64,000 nucleotides of DNA from Amylostereum areolatum (taxonomy: Eukaryota; Basidiomycota; Agaricomycetes; Russulales; Stereaceae), in the NCBI GenBank assembly GCA_012932865.1, contig SAXG01000039.1, positions 366,506-430,505 on the forward strand, in the 5' to 3' direction. Each line of letters starts with the position of its first letter. The stretch's first letter is position 1. Positions 33,642 through 43,124 of this stretch are shown in pieces. Under the pieces are notes generated by a model. The model had not been told where the DNA came from, did no database searches, and was given only the letters and a program-made list of their open reading frames with translations. The position numbers and the translations under genes were made by a program.

Positions 33642-35398
33642 ATGGGCCTTCTCCGCCCCGCTACTCCTGGCTTCATCGTTACCCTCACGGCCACTATCCT
33701 CCTCGCCATCGTCTCTTTCTGCGTTCCTTGGATCAAGTCTGTCTATTTCCTCAAGGCTTCCTTACAAGTCGAGGGGATCAGCGGTAACATCACGTTTGGG
33801 ACGCTCGGCTATTGCACGGAGCTCAGCAACGGGACGACCTGCTCTAAACCCGCCGTTGGCTACCAGCTCGGTGCGTCATTTCGATCGCACTACCTTCCCA
33901 TAGTCTCTAACTGCGCTCTGGCCAGATATCAACCAGCTTGTCGGGAACAACACATCCGTCGACATCCCAGACGTCCTTGTCAAATGGATCACATACGTTC
34001 TCGTCCTCCACATCGTCGCTCTCGTCTTCGCGGCGGGCTCGGCGCTCTTCGGTCTCCTCGCTCACATCCGCGAGTTCTCCATGTCCTGCCTCAGCACATG
34101 CGTATCAGGCTTTGGTGCTGTTGTCACCCTCGTAGCATTCATCTTCGACCTCGCCTTTTTCTTCACCGCCAAAGCCCGCATCAACGATGTCAACGGCGGT
34201 CACGCCGAGATGGGCAACGCCATCTGGCTCACCCTCGCCGCCTGGCTCCTCCTTTTCTTCAGCGGATGCTTCTACTGTGTCGGCCGCTGCTGCATCAATC
34301 GTCGTCCCCGCGATTCTCTCCCCAAGCACCTAAAGGACGGCAGTTGGCAACCGGTCAATAACGGCAATGGTTACGAAGACCAGATGCGGCTGGATGCCGT
34401 CAAGGCGGAAGCAGATCGCAAAGCGCGGGCCAAGCGCGGCGAGGTCGGTCTACCCGCTTTTCAAGAGTACGACCCTACACAACCGCTTACTGCTCACCGT
34501 GAGGATGAGGAGTACCGCGATGCCGCGTACACTCCCCAAGGCCACACCGGTTACGCACAGGCTACTCCCGGCACCCGTGCCGTCGATGATTACTACAATC
34601 CCCCTGCTGCAGGCGCCGCCGCCGCCGCCTCATACCCACCCCAGCCCCGACGCCAGGCGACCGGAGGGTCTGCACACACTCAGCAGACGTCTGCATATGT
34701 ACATTCGACCCATGTTGATCCGTCCGCCGTGGTTCCCCTGAACGCCGTCCCCGCGTCGAACGCATACTTCGATCCCGTGGGTCAGCAACGCGGCGCTACA
34801 CCTGCGGGCGGACATCAGCAATACCCCACGCAGGCTAGCAACCAGTACGGGCACGAGCAATACCCCAGCAACGTCGCTTACGGCCAGGCGCTCACCCACG
34901 ATAGTACGTTCCCTCTGCCCCATAGCCTCCTCTTTTCGTAATGAGTTGTGCGCAGTTCCTTCCCCAACCGGCGCCGGGCAATACGCCACGGCATATGACG
35001 ACCCGTACGCACAGCACCAGCCCCAAGTTGGTGGATTCGCATACCCTAGCCGTGCACCCTCTATACCCGCCCCGTCCTCTCCTCACAACACCAATTCGTT
35101 CTATTCTCAACCTTCGCCACCACCGCAGCCCCAAGCGCCCCAGCGAAACTACACCCTCGGTGGAGGGGGTTACGGCGATAACGTCGTGCCAAGCCTCCAC
35201 GACGAATATCAACCTCCTCGCTCTGCGGTATCGTCTGTACTGCCTTACCCCGGGGATAATGCAGCCACATCGTCCGGCCCTAGGGGACCGCGCGAACTTG
35301 TGGTGCAAAACGTCGGGGAGCCTCAGTACGATGACAGCCCGCCGGTGTACGATGAGGGCTTGTCGAGACCGGTGGGGGCATGGGGTGCGAAGCATTGA
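33642..35398 (+). CDS. pH-response regulator PalI/Rim9 family
   Basis: This is a four-TM protein of the SUR7/PalI family that assists the ambient-pH sensor PalH/Rim21 at the plasma membrane, upstream of PacC/Rim101. It starts MGLLRPATPGFIVTLTATIL with TM1. An extracellular loop carries the family motif FGTLGYCTELSNGTTCSKPA VGYQL. TM2 is LVLHIVALVFAAGSALFGLL, TM3 AVVTLVAFIFDLAFFFTAKA, and TM4 IWLTLAAWLLLFFSGCFYCV with a Cys-rich end (GRCCINRR). The long cytosolic tail is Gln/Pro/Tyr-rich and disordered. Near its end is SPPVYDEG, a PPxY WW-ligand (35,339-35,350). Two introns, at about 33,871-33,924 and 34,903-34,950, join in frame. Rim signalling is known to use ESCRT and Rsp5, so the PPxY is plausible but unproven as functional. 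Confidence 0.92.
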
Positions 35399-35778
35399 AG
35401 CGGCTTGAGAAGGGTTACGGGAGACGCCATTGGACGTTCATTTTTCTTTACTTCTCGCTGTAGCAGTATTTATCTGTCCCGACTGTAATGCCTACGTTCG
35501 TCTCTTTGATATGTTATCGTCGTTTCGTGCACGTCTTTGCTGTTCCTTGTGTCTTGTTCTTTCCAGATGGCGGAGGAGGGGAGCGGTCCTTAGCAGTTCA
35601 CTAAATCGATGATCTCTCATGTAGAGGACGATCTGTACGATTTATGGTTTATGGTGTACATATACACAGATATACATAGATACCTGGGGTTCCCGAATGT
35701 ACAGGATGAAGAGACTTGTTCGCGATCAGTTGTAATCCGAGGGCAGTCTAACTGAGCATTGCAATCCAGTAGTAGACT

Positions 35779-37507
35779 TTAGAGCTCGTCCCGCCAGGGC
35801 TTGCGGTCGTCTCGCGACCCAGGGGGTGCGCTAGACATGAACATGGAAAGGAAATCATGCACGAGGTCGGCAGCAGCGATGCTCGTGATGTCGGCTGATG
35901 AAAAGAATCAGAATTCGGTACAATGAAGGTGGAGGGGCGGTACATGCCATGGTCATAGGCTGGGGCAACTTCAACAAGGTCGGCCCCGCTATAGGCGACA
36001 AGTTAGGGAAATTCGACCACAGACCGAGAATGGAAAAGGCGCGCACACGACGTTGAGACCTGCAAGGCCACGAATGATGCGCTTCATCTCACGTGTGGTC
36101 CACCCACCAGCTTCGGGGGTACCAGCTGTAACGCGTTGTGAGCATCGCGCCCTAGAGACATCATCACGGGATTCACTTACTAGCAGGCGCCAAACCGGGG
36201 TCTTGAATACCGCGAATAGTCAGTTGTCTCCACATATGTACATGGACGACATGTCGCTATTCACTCACCGATCACGTCGATGTCGAGACTGTCGAGGTTT
36301 GGCGTTCAGTCGGGGGGTTGTGACGGAAAAGGGGGAAGACCTTACCTCAGGTAGACGGGATTGCTACCAATATGGTTGCGAATCCGACGGATGACTTCGT
36401 TTACGCCGATATCATCGATGTCTTCCGATGATACGACCTTGAAGCCAACCTCCTCATCGTTGGTGATGTCACTTTCGCCCTGTATCGATAACCCCCGTCA
36501 GTGTGTCTGTCTACGAACTGAACGAAAGACTGTGCACGTACATTCATCTTGGTACGGATTCCACCGTGTATACTCGCGTTGCGCATGAGACCCTCCTCTG
36601 CCGCAATGTAGAAGAAGGTTCCATGGGTGATACGCGACTGGTCCGTGCCGGCGAATGTGGGCTTCCAGGTATCGAGATGGGCATCGAAGTGAATCACGGA
36701 GACGGGGCCATACACCTTGTTCAACGAGCGCAGAATGGGAAGGACGATGGTATGGTCACCGCCGAGGCTGTATTACAAGACACGAAGGTCAAAAGATGCA
36801 GACCGAAGACAAGAAGGAAGGGGACAGACGTCACGATGCGAGGGTGGGCCTTTCCGTCCTTGGATAGCGCGCTTGTGACGTCTACAACCTTTTCATTGAG
36901 ATCCACTTCCCTCGCCACGGGCCTCGCCAGAAGCGTCGAATACGCAACCTCCATCTGGTCGATCGCGATCGCATTGTCGTACCCGTTGATAGGGACCTAC
37001 AACACCAGGTCTTGTCAGAACCCTGTCTTTCCGGCGAGAGCAGGCCAGTCAAACGCGTACATCACCACAGTCGATCACCTTCGCGCCCTGCTGGTACGGG
37101 TCCAAGCCCCACGCGAGCGTATACGATCTCTGCCCATTCTGCCGCCTGCTCCCTACGCGTATCCCCGTGGGTCCAAAGCGTGCCCCCGGACGGTACGTCG
37201 TGGTCGTGTCGAACGGCATCCCAAGGATCGCAACGTCAAATGTTGCGTTCGTGTCCTGGAGACACCTCACATAGTCGAGGTGGGAGAACGACAAAGGGCC
37301 AGTGTACCCGAGGTCGTTCTGCGCGCCGTACTTTTCGGCCCAGGTGACGATCGGCGCGTCGGCGCGATAGGGCGTTTTCTGAGCAGCTTGTGCTGCGGCG
37401 AGGATGGCCTGGTCGCGTTCGTCGTGCTCGTGCTCGTGGCCGTGGTGGCCCTGGGCGCACCGTGCGAGAAGGCCCAGGAGAAGTGTAGCAGAGACGGTTT
37501 TGAACAT
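35779..37507 (-). CDS. secretory-pathway agmatinase/ureohydrolase
   Basis: This is a manganese-dependent ureohydrolase (arginase/agmatinase family) that would release urea from agmatine or a related guanidino compound. It has a cleavable signal peptide (MFKTVSATLLLGLLARCAQG) followed by a His-rich stretch, HHGHEHEHDERDQ. The conserved metal ligands are seen in LGGDHTIVLPIL, VSVIHFDAHLDTWKPTF, and YLSLDIDVIDPGLAPATGTP EAGG. These are the three family signatures (GGDH, DAHxD, SxDxDxxDP). It ends after AAADLVHDFLSMFMSSAPPG SRD. There are eight or nine introns, all splice-compatible. The signal peptide indicates secretion or vacuolar targeting, unlike cytosolic arginase. It is convergent with PalI. 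The substrate is assigned by family resemblance only. Confidence 0.92.
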
Positions 37508-37843
37508 GGTGGGCTGGGTCAGGCGGGAACGTCTGAGCCAAGTTATCAAAGTGGGCAGGCTTTATAAAGCAACGTACTGCAGAGATAAGCGTGTCGGCCG
37601 GTGTTCCTTATCCGACGACGAGGAACGGCATCATCCTTACCAGGTAACTCGGGAAAGCGTTCATGAATATAGATTATCTGTGACTGTGTAAAGCTGCGAT
37701 ATGCGGAGGTGGGAATGAGTCGCGGAGGATCGCAAACGTCAAGTCGAAGAAGCAAGCTCAAGTCGCGCGACTTGGTCCGAACTCATGGCTACACAGGATC
37801 GTGATATGGCATAGAGCTTTGGACAGACGAGATGCATCTACCA

Positions 37844-38654
37844 TCACGGACACCACTCCAGCACATACGTCGTCCTCGTCTCTTCCTGGAAAATGCCCCT
37901 TGCTTCCACCTTGACATGGTTTTCCAACGTCTTCCACAATGTGAACCCATTCTTCTCAAACACTCGTCTGCTTCCCGCATTCCCCGAGAACACACACGCC
38001 CGCACTCTCCGAACGCCCATCCTAGGTACGATCCACGCATCTAGAAGTCTCCTTATAACGGCAGTCATGATACCTTGACCTTGGTGCGACGGTGCGAGGT
38101 AATCTGCTCGAAAACCAGTAAGCTATTATTGTAGAAAAAACGAAATACGCAGTATATATACCTCCCAATGACCACACGGCTGCTTCATCACCTGGTATGC
38201 GGGCTATATTTTCCTCTTCCAATCGACGTTGCTCTTCACGGTCCGTCACCTCGTCAAACCCATATTTGAAGAACCCACAATCCCCCACATAGACCTCCTC
38301 CCCGTCTTCCTTCTGCTCTCGAATGATGCGCACCGGGCACTCGCTCGTGATCTTCAAGGGTCCGTCAGGAACCTTAGCTGCTTGGACGAGCTCTGCCCAT
38401 GCGCGATCGGTGTTGACCTTGGTGTGTGCGGACCAGGCTCTGGCGTGATGCTCGAGGTGGGGTAACGGGGCGCCCAATACCCACTTGTATACACCTGGAT
38501 CATTCAAAATGGGCAAGCAGGCAGTGGAATCCGAGTCGCGCGGCGGGGTGACGATGATGTGCGCGTAGGGGGGCGGGAGACGCAAGAATGGCTCGCCTGT
38601 GACGGTGTTGAGTTCAAGGGGATATATCTGTCTCTTCAGAGCGCCGTCGGGCAT
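37844..38654 (-). CDS. GNAT-family N-acetyltransferase
   Basis: This is an acetyl-CoA-dependent acetyltransferase of the RimJ/RimL-like GNAT group. It starts MPDGALKRQIYPLELNTVTG EPFLRLP. Next come ILNDPGVYKWVLGAPLPHLE, and VRIIREQKEDGEEVYVGDCG with FFKYGFDEV (strands of the GNAT core). After one intron, DYLAPSHQGQGIMTAVIRRL carries the acetyl-CoA pyrophosphate-binding Q-x-x-G-x-G/A signature as QGQGIM. Then come VRACVFSGNAGSRRVFEKNG FT, the typical N..S..V.EK.GF motif A/B region. It ends TTYVLEWCP. The intron at about 38,100-38,163 is canonical. The substrate is unknown. Related fungal proteins act on small molecules or protein N-termini. Confidence 0.9.
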
Positions 38655-38892
38655 GTTGGGCGAAAAGTCTTCTGAGAGGAATGAGAGGAAATCACGCCTT
38701 TATCTGTCCATCTGTCTCGGGCACCCGAGACCGCATGTGTACGATCAAATAAGCCAAAATGCCATGTTGGCGGTAAGTCTGCATGCGTCGGTCAGCTGGT
38801 TGTGACCGGGAGACAGTCGCAACCGCGAGGTTTGTGTAGGTTCATATGTACTCACACATTGATGTGACGCGACCGCGTTCACAAGTCTACGC

Positions 38893-39524
38893 TCAATCCT
38901 CGAAAAATGACTTCAACCATTCTGCTTCCTTTACCATTTCCTCCATTGTGCGCGGTTTTCTGTCTTCATCCGCGTCCATCTTGACTTGTTCCGCCTTGAC
39001 CTCTCTTGCCGCACTCCCGATCTCGGCTTCATTCTTTTCCAGTGCGGGATATACGTCGTCATTTCGGTCCCCCGAGAAGCGGTCGCCTGCGAGTTTACGT
39101 GGGAGAAGGTGGAAGTGGACATGGGGAACGGATTGTCCCGCAGCTTTGCCATCCTAGAGATAGAGACCCCTGAGTATCAGATTCAGGGAAGGCGCACGAA
39201 CAAAGTTAAACATACCTGGCACGCGACGGTGAGCCCGTCCGCTGTGTATGCCTTCTCGAGAACGCGGCCGACTTTCTGTACGGAGCTCATGAGCGCCGAG
39301 AGCTCGTCCGTAGTTAGATCCGTCAGCCTGGGTGCGGGACGTGTCGGGCATACGAGCACGTCTACGGGGAACGCGCACATTTAAACGTGATTAGTGGGAG
39401 AAGGACTTCGGAGGAACGCACGACCGGGAACTAGAGGCTTGAGATTGACGACGGCGAAAGAAAGGGCGGTACGGTGGAATACTTGACGAGTGACGTCTAT
39501 CGTTGAAAAGAGAAGGGGCGTCAT
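38893..39524 (-). CDS. HIT-family hydrolase, Fhit type
   Basis: This is a diadenosine oligophosphate hydrolase of the histidine-triad superfamily, Fhit branch (cleaving Ap3A to AMP and ADP). Exon 1 starts at 39,524 (MTPLLFSTIDVTRQVFHRTA LSFAVVNLKPLVP). The next exon begins DVLVCPTRPAPRLTDLTTDE with SALMSSVQKVGRVLEKAYTA DGL. The last exon has DGKAAGQSVPHVHFHLLPRK LAGDRF, with the catalytic triad HVHFHLL. The C-terminal part (EKNEAEIGSAAREVKAEQVK, ending EAEWLKSFFED) is a charged helix. Both junctions restore the family alignment. The size, about 150 aa, is normal for Fhit. Confidence 0.93.
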
Positions 39525-40003
39525 GGATAGAATGAAAGTTTCTGCCAGCCGTGGAAGTCGTGGATTGCGCTCATCATGAACTTCGTTACATATGGGTCTA
39601 TGGGTGCACAGAAACTGAGAAAGTCGTGGTTCTAACAGCCCGTCACGTGTCTACCGTTTCAAGTCCTTCCTTTAACTTATCTCGCTGAAAACTTGCGACC
39701 TAAACTACGATGGTACAGTCTCACTGAATAGTAGTAAAAGAGAGCACTCATGTATGATTATAAGGGTGAAGCAAGGTCAACAAGGTATACAAGAAAATCC
39801 TAAGAGAATGGGCCTCTGTGATGTCTGAAGCGGTACGCACTAGGGATACAAGAACGCAAGTGATGGTACAAGGAATCGTGATCGTACAGTGGTATAAGCA
39901 GGCATCCGGAAAGCGTCATATTCAGTCATGAAGCTTGAAGTCTAGATCAGCACGCATAAGTTTGACGTTACGATAATCGCGACGGTCCAGCAGTAGATAG
40001 CGA
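39525..40003. other. intergenic, nothing seen
   Basis: This is the promoter side of the Fhit-type gene and the 3' side of the next minus-strand gene. It contains AACTTATCTCG near 39,674, a partial match to the GATA-type decamer discussed elsewhere. No gene is seen. Confidence 0.5.
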
Positions 40004-41877
40004 CTAAGGAGGTGCATCGCCCCTCTCGTTGGACGGTTCTTGTGGAGGAAATATGGCTTCAGTTGCCTCCCATGTTCCAGGGATGAGGGCCACGGGAAGG
40101 ATCCATGTTGCAGTAAGAACAATGCCATATCCTACGAGAGTCTGTGTCAGTGCATTTCATTCGTCCACGGAAAGAAGAGCTTACCTTTATCGAAGGATTT
40201 CATGGCCCCCCAGCTCCATGCAACGAACGCGCCAATGTATCCCAGATATGGAACGAGACGTTGGGCGATAAGCAGACCAGGGCGAAATTGGGGTGGTAGG
40301 ATGGTCAGTGGAACGTGCCCAAGGAGCCACTGAAGTGCGGTCGTGATGATCGCAGCACGTTTGGCCGCCTCGAGCCGTTTGTTGTTCAGAACTTCCAGCA
40401 CTGGTGGGGGAAGATACCTAAAATCAACCCATCGTAAGTTCGACGACAATGAATAGCATTATAGAATGAGATCACTTACAGTCGGTATCCCCACCAATTG
40501 GCTTGGAAAGATATCTTGTCCGGGCTGGGTACCCACCGGATTTTTGTCTTCACGATCTCTCTTCCCTCTGAAACTTTGTCCGATATCACCTTTCCGCCCT
40601 CCGAGACCTTGTCTGTTACCGCCTTTCCACTCTCCGTCATTTTCCCTGTGAACACTTTCCCGCCCTCCACCATCTTGTCCTTCCAGGTCTCAAACCATGT
40701 CTTACTCTCCGTTTCCCCCCCCCCATCGCCTTCGCCATCTTGACTCGTTTCTTCAGCAGCTTCCCCCGCGCTCGAAGGACCCGCGTCCGCATTGGTGGGT
40801 GGCAAGGCCAACGGAGATCGACCGGGAGACCGGGCTTCCAGAGCTTCGAGTATGGAGATTCGCTGTGCGGGGCGCTCGTATTCGATTGTCTCGCCGTCAT
40901 CATACGTCGACATGACGTCCGACGCCGCGATCTCCACCTCTGAGTCCTCATCGGGAACGAGCGGGCCGTAAAGCATCACACTCTCATTGTCGTCGTCATC
41001 GAGCAGCTCGGCGACGTCCGAAATCTCGTCCGGAGCGGCAGCGGTGGGTGGACTGCGTCGGGAGATACGCATGCGATCAAGCATGGCGAACACAGACTGG
41101 CGTCCTTTGTCGAGCGAGCCGTTCATGAGGCTCACGTTGCTGAGCATGGACATCAACCCCGGATCGGAGGTAGTCTGCGGAGGAGGATCGGAGGGGGGTT
41201 CAAAATCGAGAACGGTCTGTGGGCCTGCGGTGACGGAGGCTGAAGAAGTCGGTGCGTATGTCATGGAGGGGGCTGTGGTAGGTGGTGCCGGGGGTGACCG
41301 GGACGAGAGCAGGGCTTGGATGCGTCGGGCGAGGGTGATGGGTTCAGGAGGGGGCGCTGCTTCAGCAGTGGGAGTACCGGGGACGGAGATGCTGCGTCGA
41401 TCGTTTGTGGGTGTTCTGTCGCCGCCATTATCGACGATAGGCCGGCGCCGAGGTCGTACCGTGCGCGTTGACTCGTTGTACGCCATAACCCGCTGGAGCG
41501 GGCTGACTGAAACTTGACGTGAGCTTTGGCGGGGTCTTCGTACCAGCGTTTGACCACGTCTCGTCGAGGACGGTGTGGATATCGGACCCTTCTGCGCGCT
41601 TCGACGCGGCTTGGGACGTCGGCGGCTCTTGGAACCAAGAAGAGGGAGGATATTCGGGGGGAATGGATTTTTCCTTCCCTTTCCTTCCAAACTTCACGAA
41701 CGCCTCCAAAGCCTGGATCTTCTGTCTTGGGAGGCTGGCACCTGCCGGGCGCGACGAAGCAGGCGGGGAAGACATGCGTGAGGACGACCGAGTCGGAGTG
41801 GGACGTTCACTCGTCGAGCGATTTATGCGCTTAGATCTAGAAGGGGTCGGCGGTGGGGAAGATGTTGTAGTAGTCAT
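40004..41877 (-). CDS. hypothetical membrane protein with 11-residue amphipathic repeats
   Basis: I do not recognise a named family. The start MTTTTSSPPPTPSRSKRINR leads a long disordered Ser/Pro-rich region with Pro-Pro clusters and an acidic patch (ELLDDDDNESVMLYGPLVPD). Four consecutive 11-residue units follow, on the minus strand of about 40,560-40,694: FETWKDKMVEG, GKVFTGKMTES, GKAVTDKVSEG, GKVISDKVSEG. Then come REIVKTKIRW and an aromatic hinge (SFQANWWGYRLYLPPPVLEV). Two hydrophobic segments follow (AIITTALQWLLGHVPLTIL; LVPYLGYIGAFVAWSWGAMK), with a possible third (GIVLTATWILPVALIPGTW). Eleven-residue periodicity is the hallmark of amphipathic helices that lie on lipid surfaces (alpha-synuclein, perilipins, group 3 LEA proteins). 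A role at ER or lipid droplets is inference. The first intron, at about 41,516-41,552, is only 37 nt. Confidence 0.75.
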
Positions 41878-42134
41878 GGTGGTCGTATGTTGAAGGAGAA
41901 CTTTGGCGACAATTGAGCAGTGCAGATCGTGCAGTGGGGTGTCACGTGACTGAGACAAATAACCCTTCTGAAGACTCGGAAATTGGAATACTCTCAATTA
42001 ACGTCTCACTACAGTGCAGGTTCAAAGGAAGAAAGAAAGAAACACAGGAGGGAAAAGGGCAGCAGAAATGTAAATCACAAAAGGAATTGAAAGAAGGAAT
42101 GTTCAGTGTCACTTGAACCACCAGTAATACACAG
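41878..42134. other. short intergenic segment before LTR
   Basis: This is the promoter side of the 11-mer repeat gene. It includes GAAAGAAAGAAA-type purine sequence near 42,030. No gene is seen. Confidence 0.5.
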
Positions 42135-42604
42135 TGTTAAGGATGGTCCTTATCACGTGACAAGTGGCTCAGGCTACAGTACTCTTACGCGTGAGAGGTG
42201 GGATCAGGTGATCCAGACGTCTCGGTTATACGAAGGTGGATGTCGATATGCGAAGCAGTAAGTCTTCGCTGAAGACTTAGGCGAGCGTATCGACTGAGTT
42301 TGCTTAGGATTCTCTTTAGCGTTTGAAGAGGAGGTTCTTATTAGAACAGTCCTGTATTTACAAAGAGAACGAGCTGGGGAATGGCTCGTTCGTTGAGCCT
42401 CCTTTTATATGAAAGGAGGTCGAGTAAATATATGTACATATGGTGACGATCGTATCAAGTATCTACGGAGACGCGACTGTGGCACCGTCGTGGCTGTACC
42501 GTTGGGTCGACGATGGACTGGGGCACAGTTGTGGCTGCGTCGTTGAGACGGCTACGAGCTGGGGCACAGTCGTAGTCCGTCGTTTAGCGACATCCTTCCT
42601 AACA
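42135..42604 (+). mobile_element. probable solo LTR of a copia-type retrotransposon
   Basis: The 470-bp segment begins TGTTAAGGATGGTCC and ends ACATCCTTCCTAACA. It therefore has TG...CA ends embedded in an imperfect terminal inverted repeat (TGTTA..GGATG / CATCC..TAACA), as in Ty1/copia LTRs. It contains CACGTGAC near the start, a TATA-like CTTTTATATGAAAG, and internally related GC-rich segments (GGGGCACAG repeated). No reverse transcriptase, integrase or second LTR is nearby, so it would be a solo LTR left by recombination. The flanking 5-mers (CACAG and AGGTA) do not match, so there is no target-site duplication and the call is not certain. Confidence 0.6.
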
Positions 42605-43124
42605 AGGTAATAGAAAATGTAATACCTTGATTGAGTTGTAACACACAGGGCCTATTACGGTCCGTGGGCGTGTTCACTACACTCTCGTCTCCAAGATCGA
42701 AAGCACCGCCCTGGGGCTTCACCTGCCGTCGCAGTTGTTCACGCGGAGGATTCTCGGGTCAAGAAGCCAATGGCTCGATCAGATAGAGTGCTTGCGAAGA
42801 GCGAGAGAAGAATTGACGCGACAAAGCAGAGGAGTGTAGTGTTCGCAAGATCGAGCTATCGCGGGGGCAGGATCGGTCACGAGGCAGGCACAGTCGGATG
42901 GTTCATCAAAAGTGGGAAGGTACAAATTATTTGAACTATATAATGTGTGCACTGGCCGTTTCCTGAATATGGAGGTGCAGAGACCTTGACGAGCAGGAAC
43001 AATCCACACACGCGCACGAAGCAGATCACGATATTACATCCTCAAAGCAAATTAAGGAAATTAAAAGAAACGAGCGTGCGTCACAACAAAACTAAAGAGT
43101 CCAGCCCCCTGCCACTGGTGACCA
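42605..43124. other. intergenic, nothing assignable
   Basis: This lies between the LTR-like element and the kinase stop codon. No retroelement primer-binding site or coding domain was recognised. Confidence 0.45.

Noticed and set aside
36503..37567. 354-codon open frame on the plus strand
   Set aside because: It is exactly antisense to the ureohydrolase exons, lacks domain features, and arises from the codon bias of the opposite strand.
42605..43124. Internal part of a retrotransposon next to the LTR-like element
   Set aside because: There is no primer-binding site, gag, protease, integrase or reverse-transcriptase signature in either strand.
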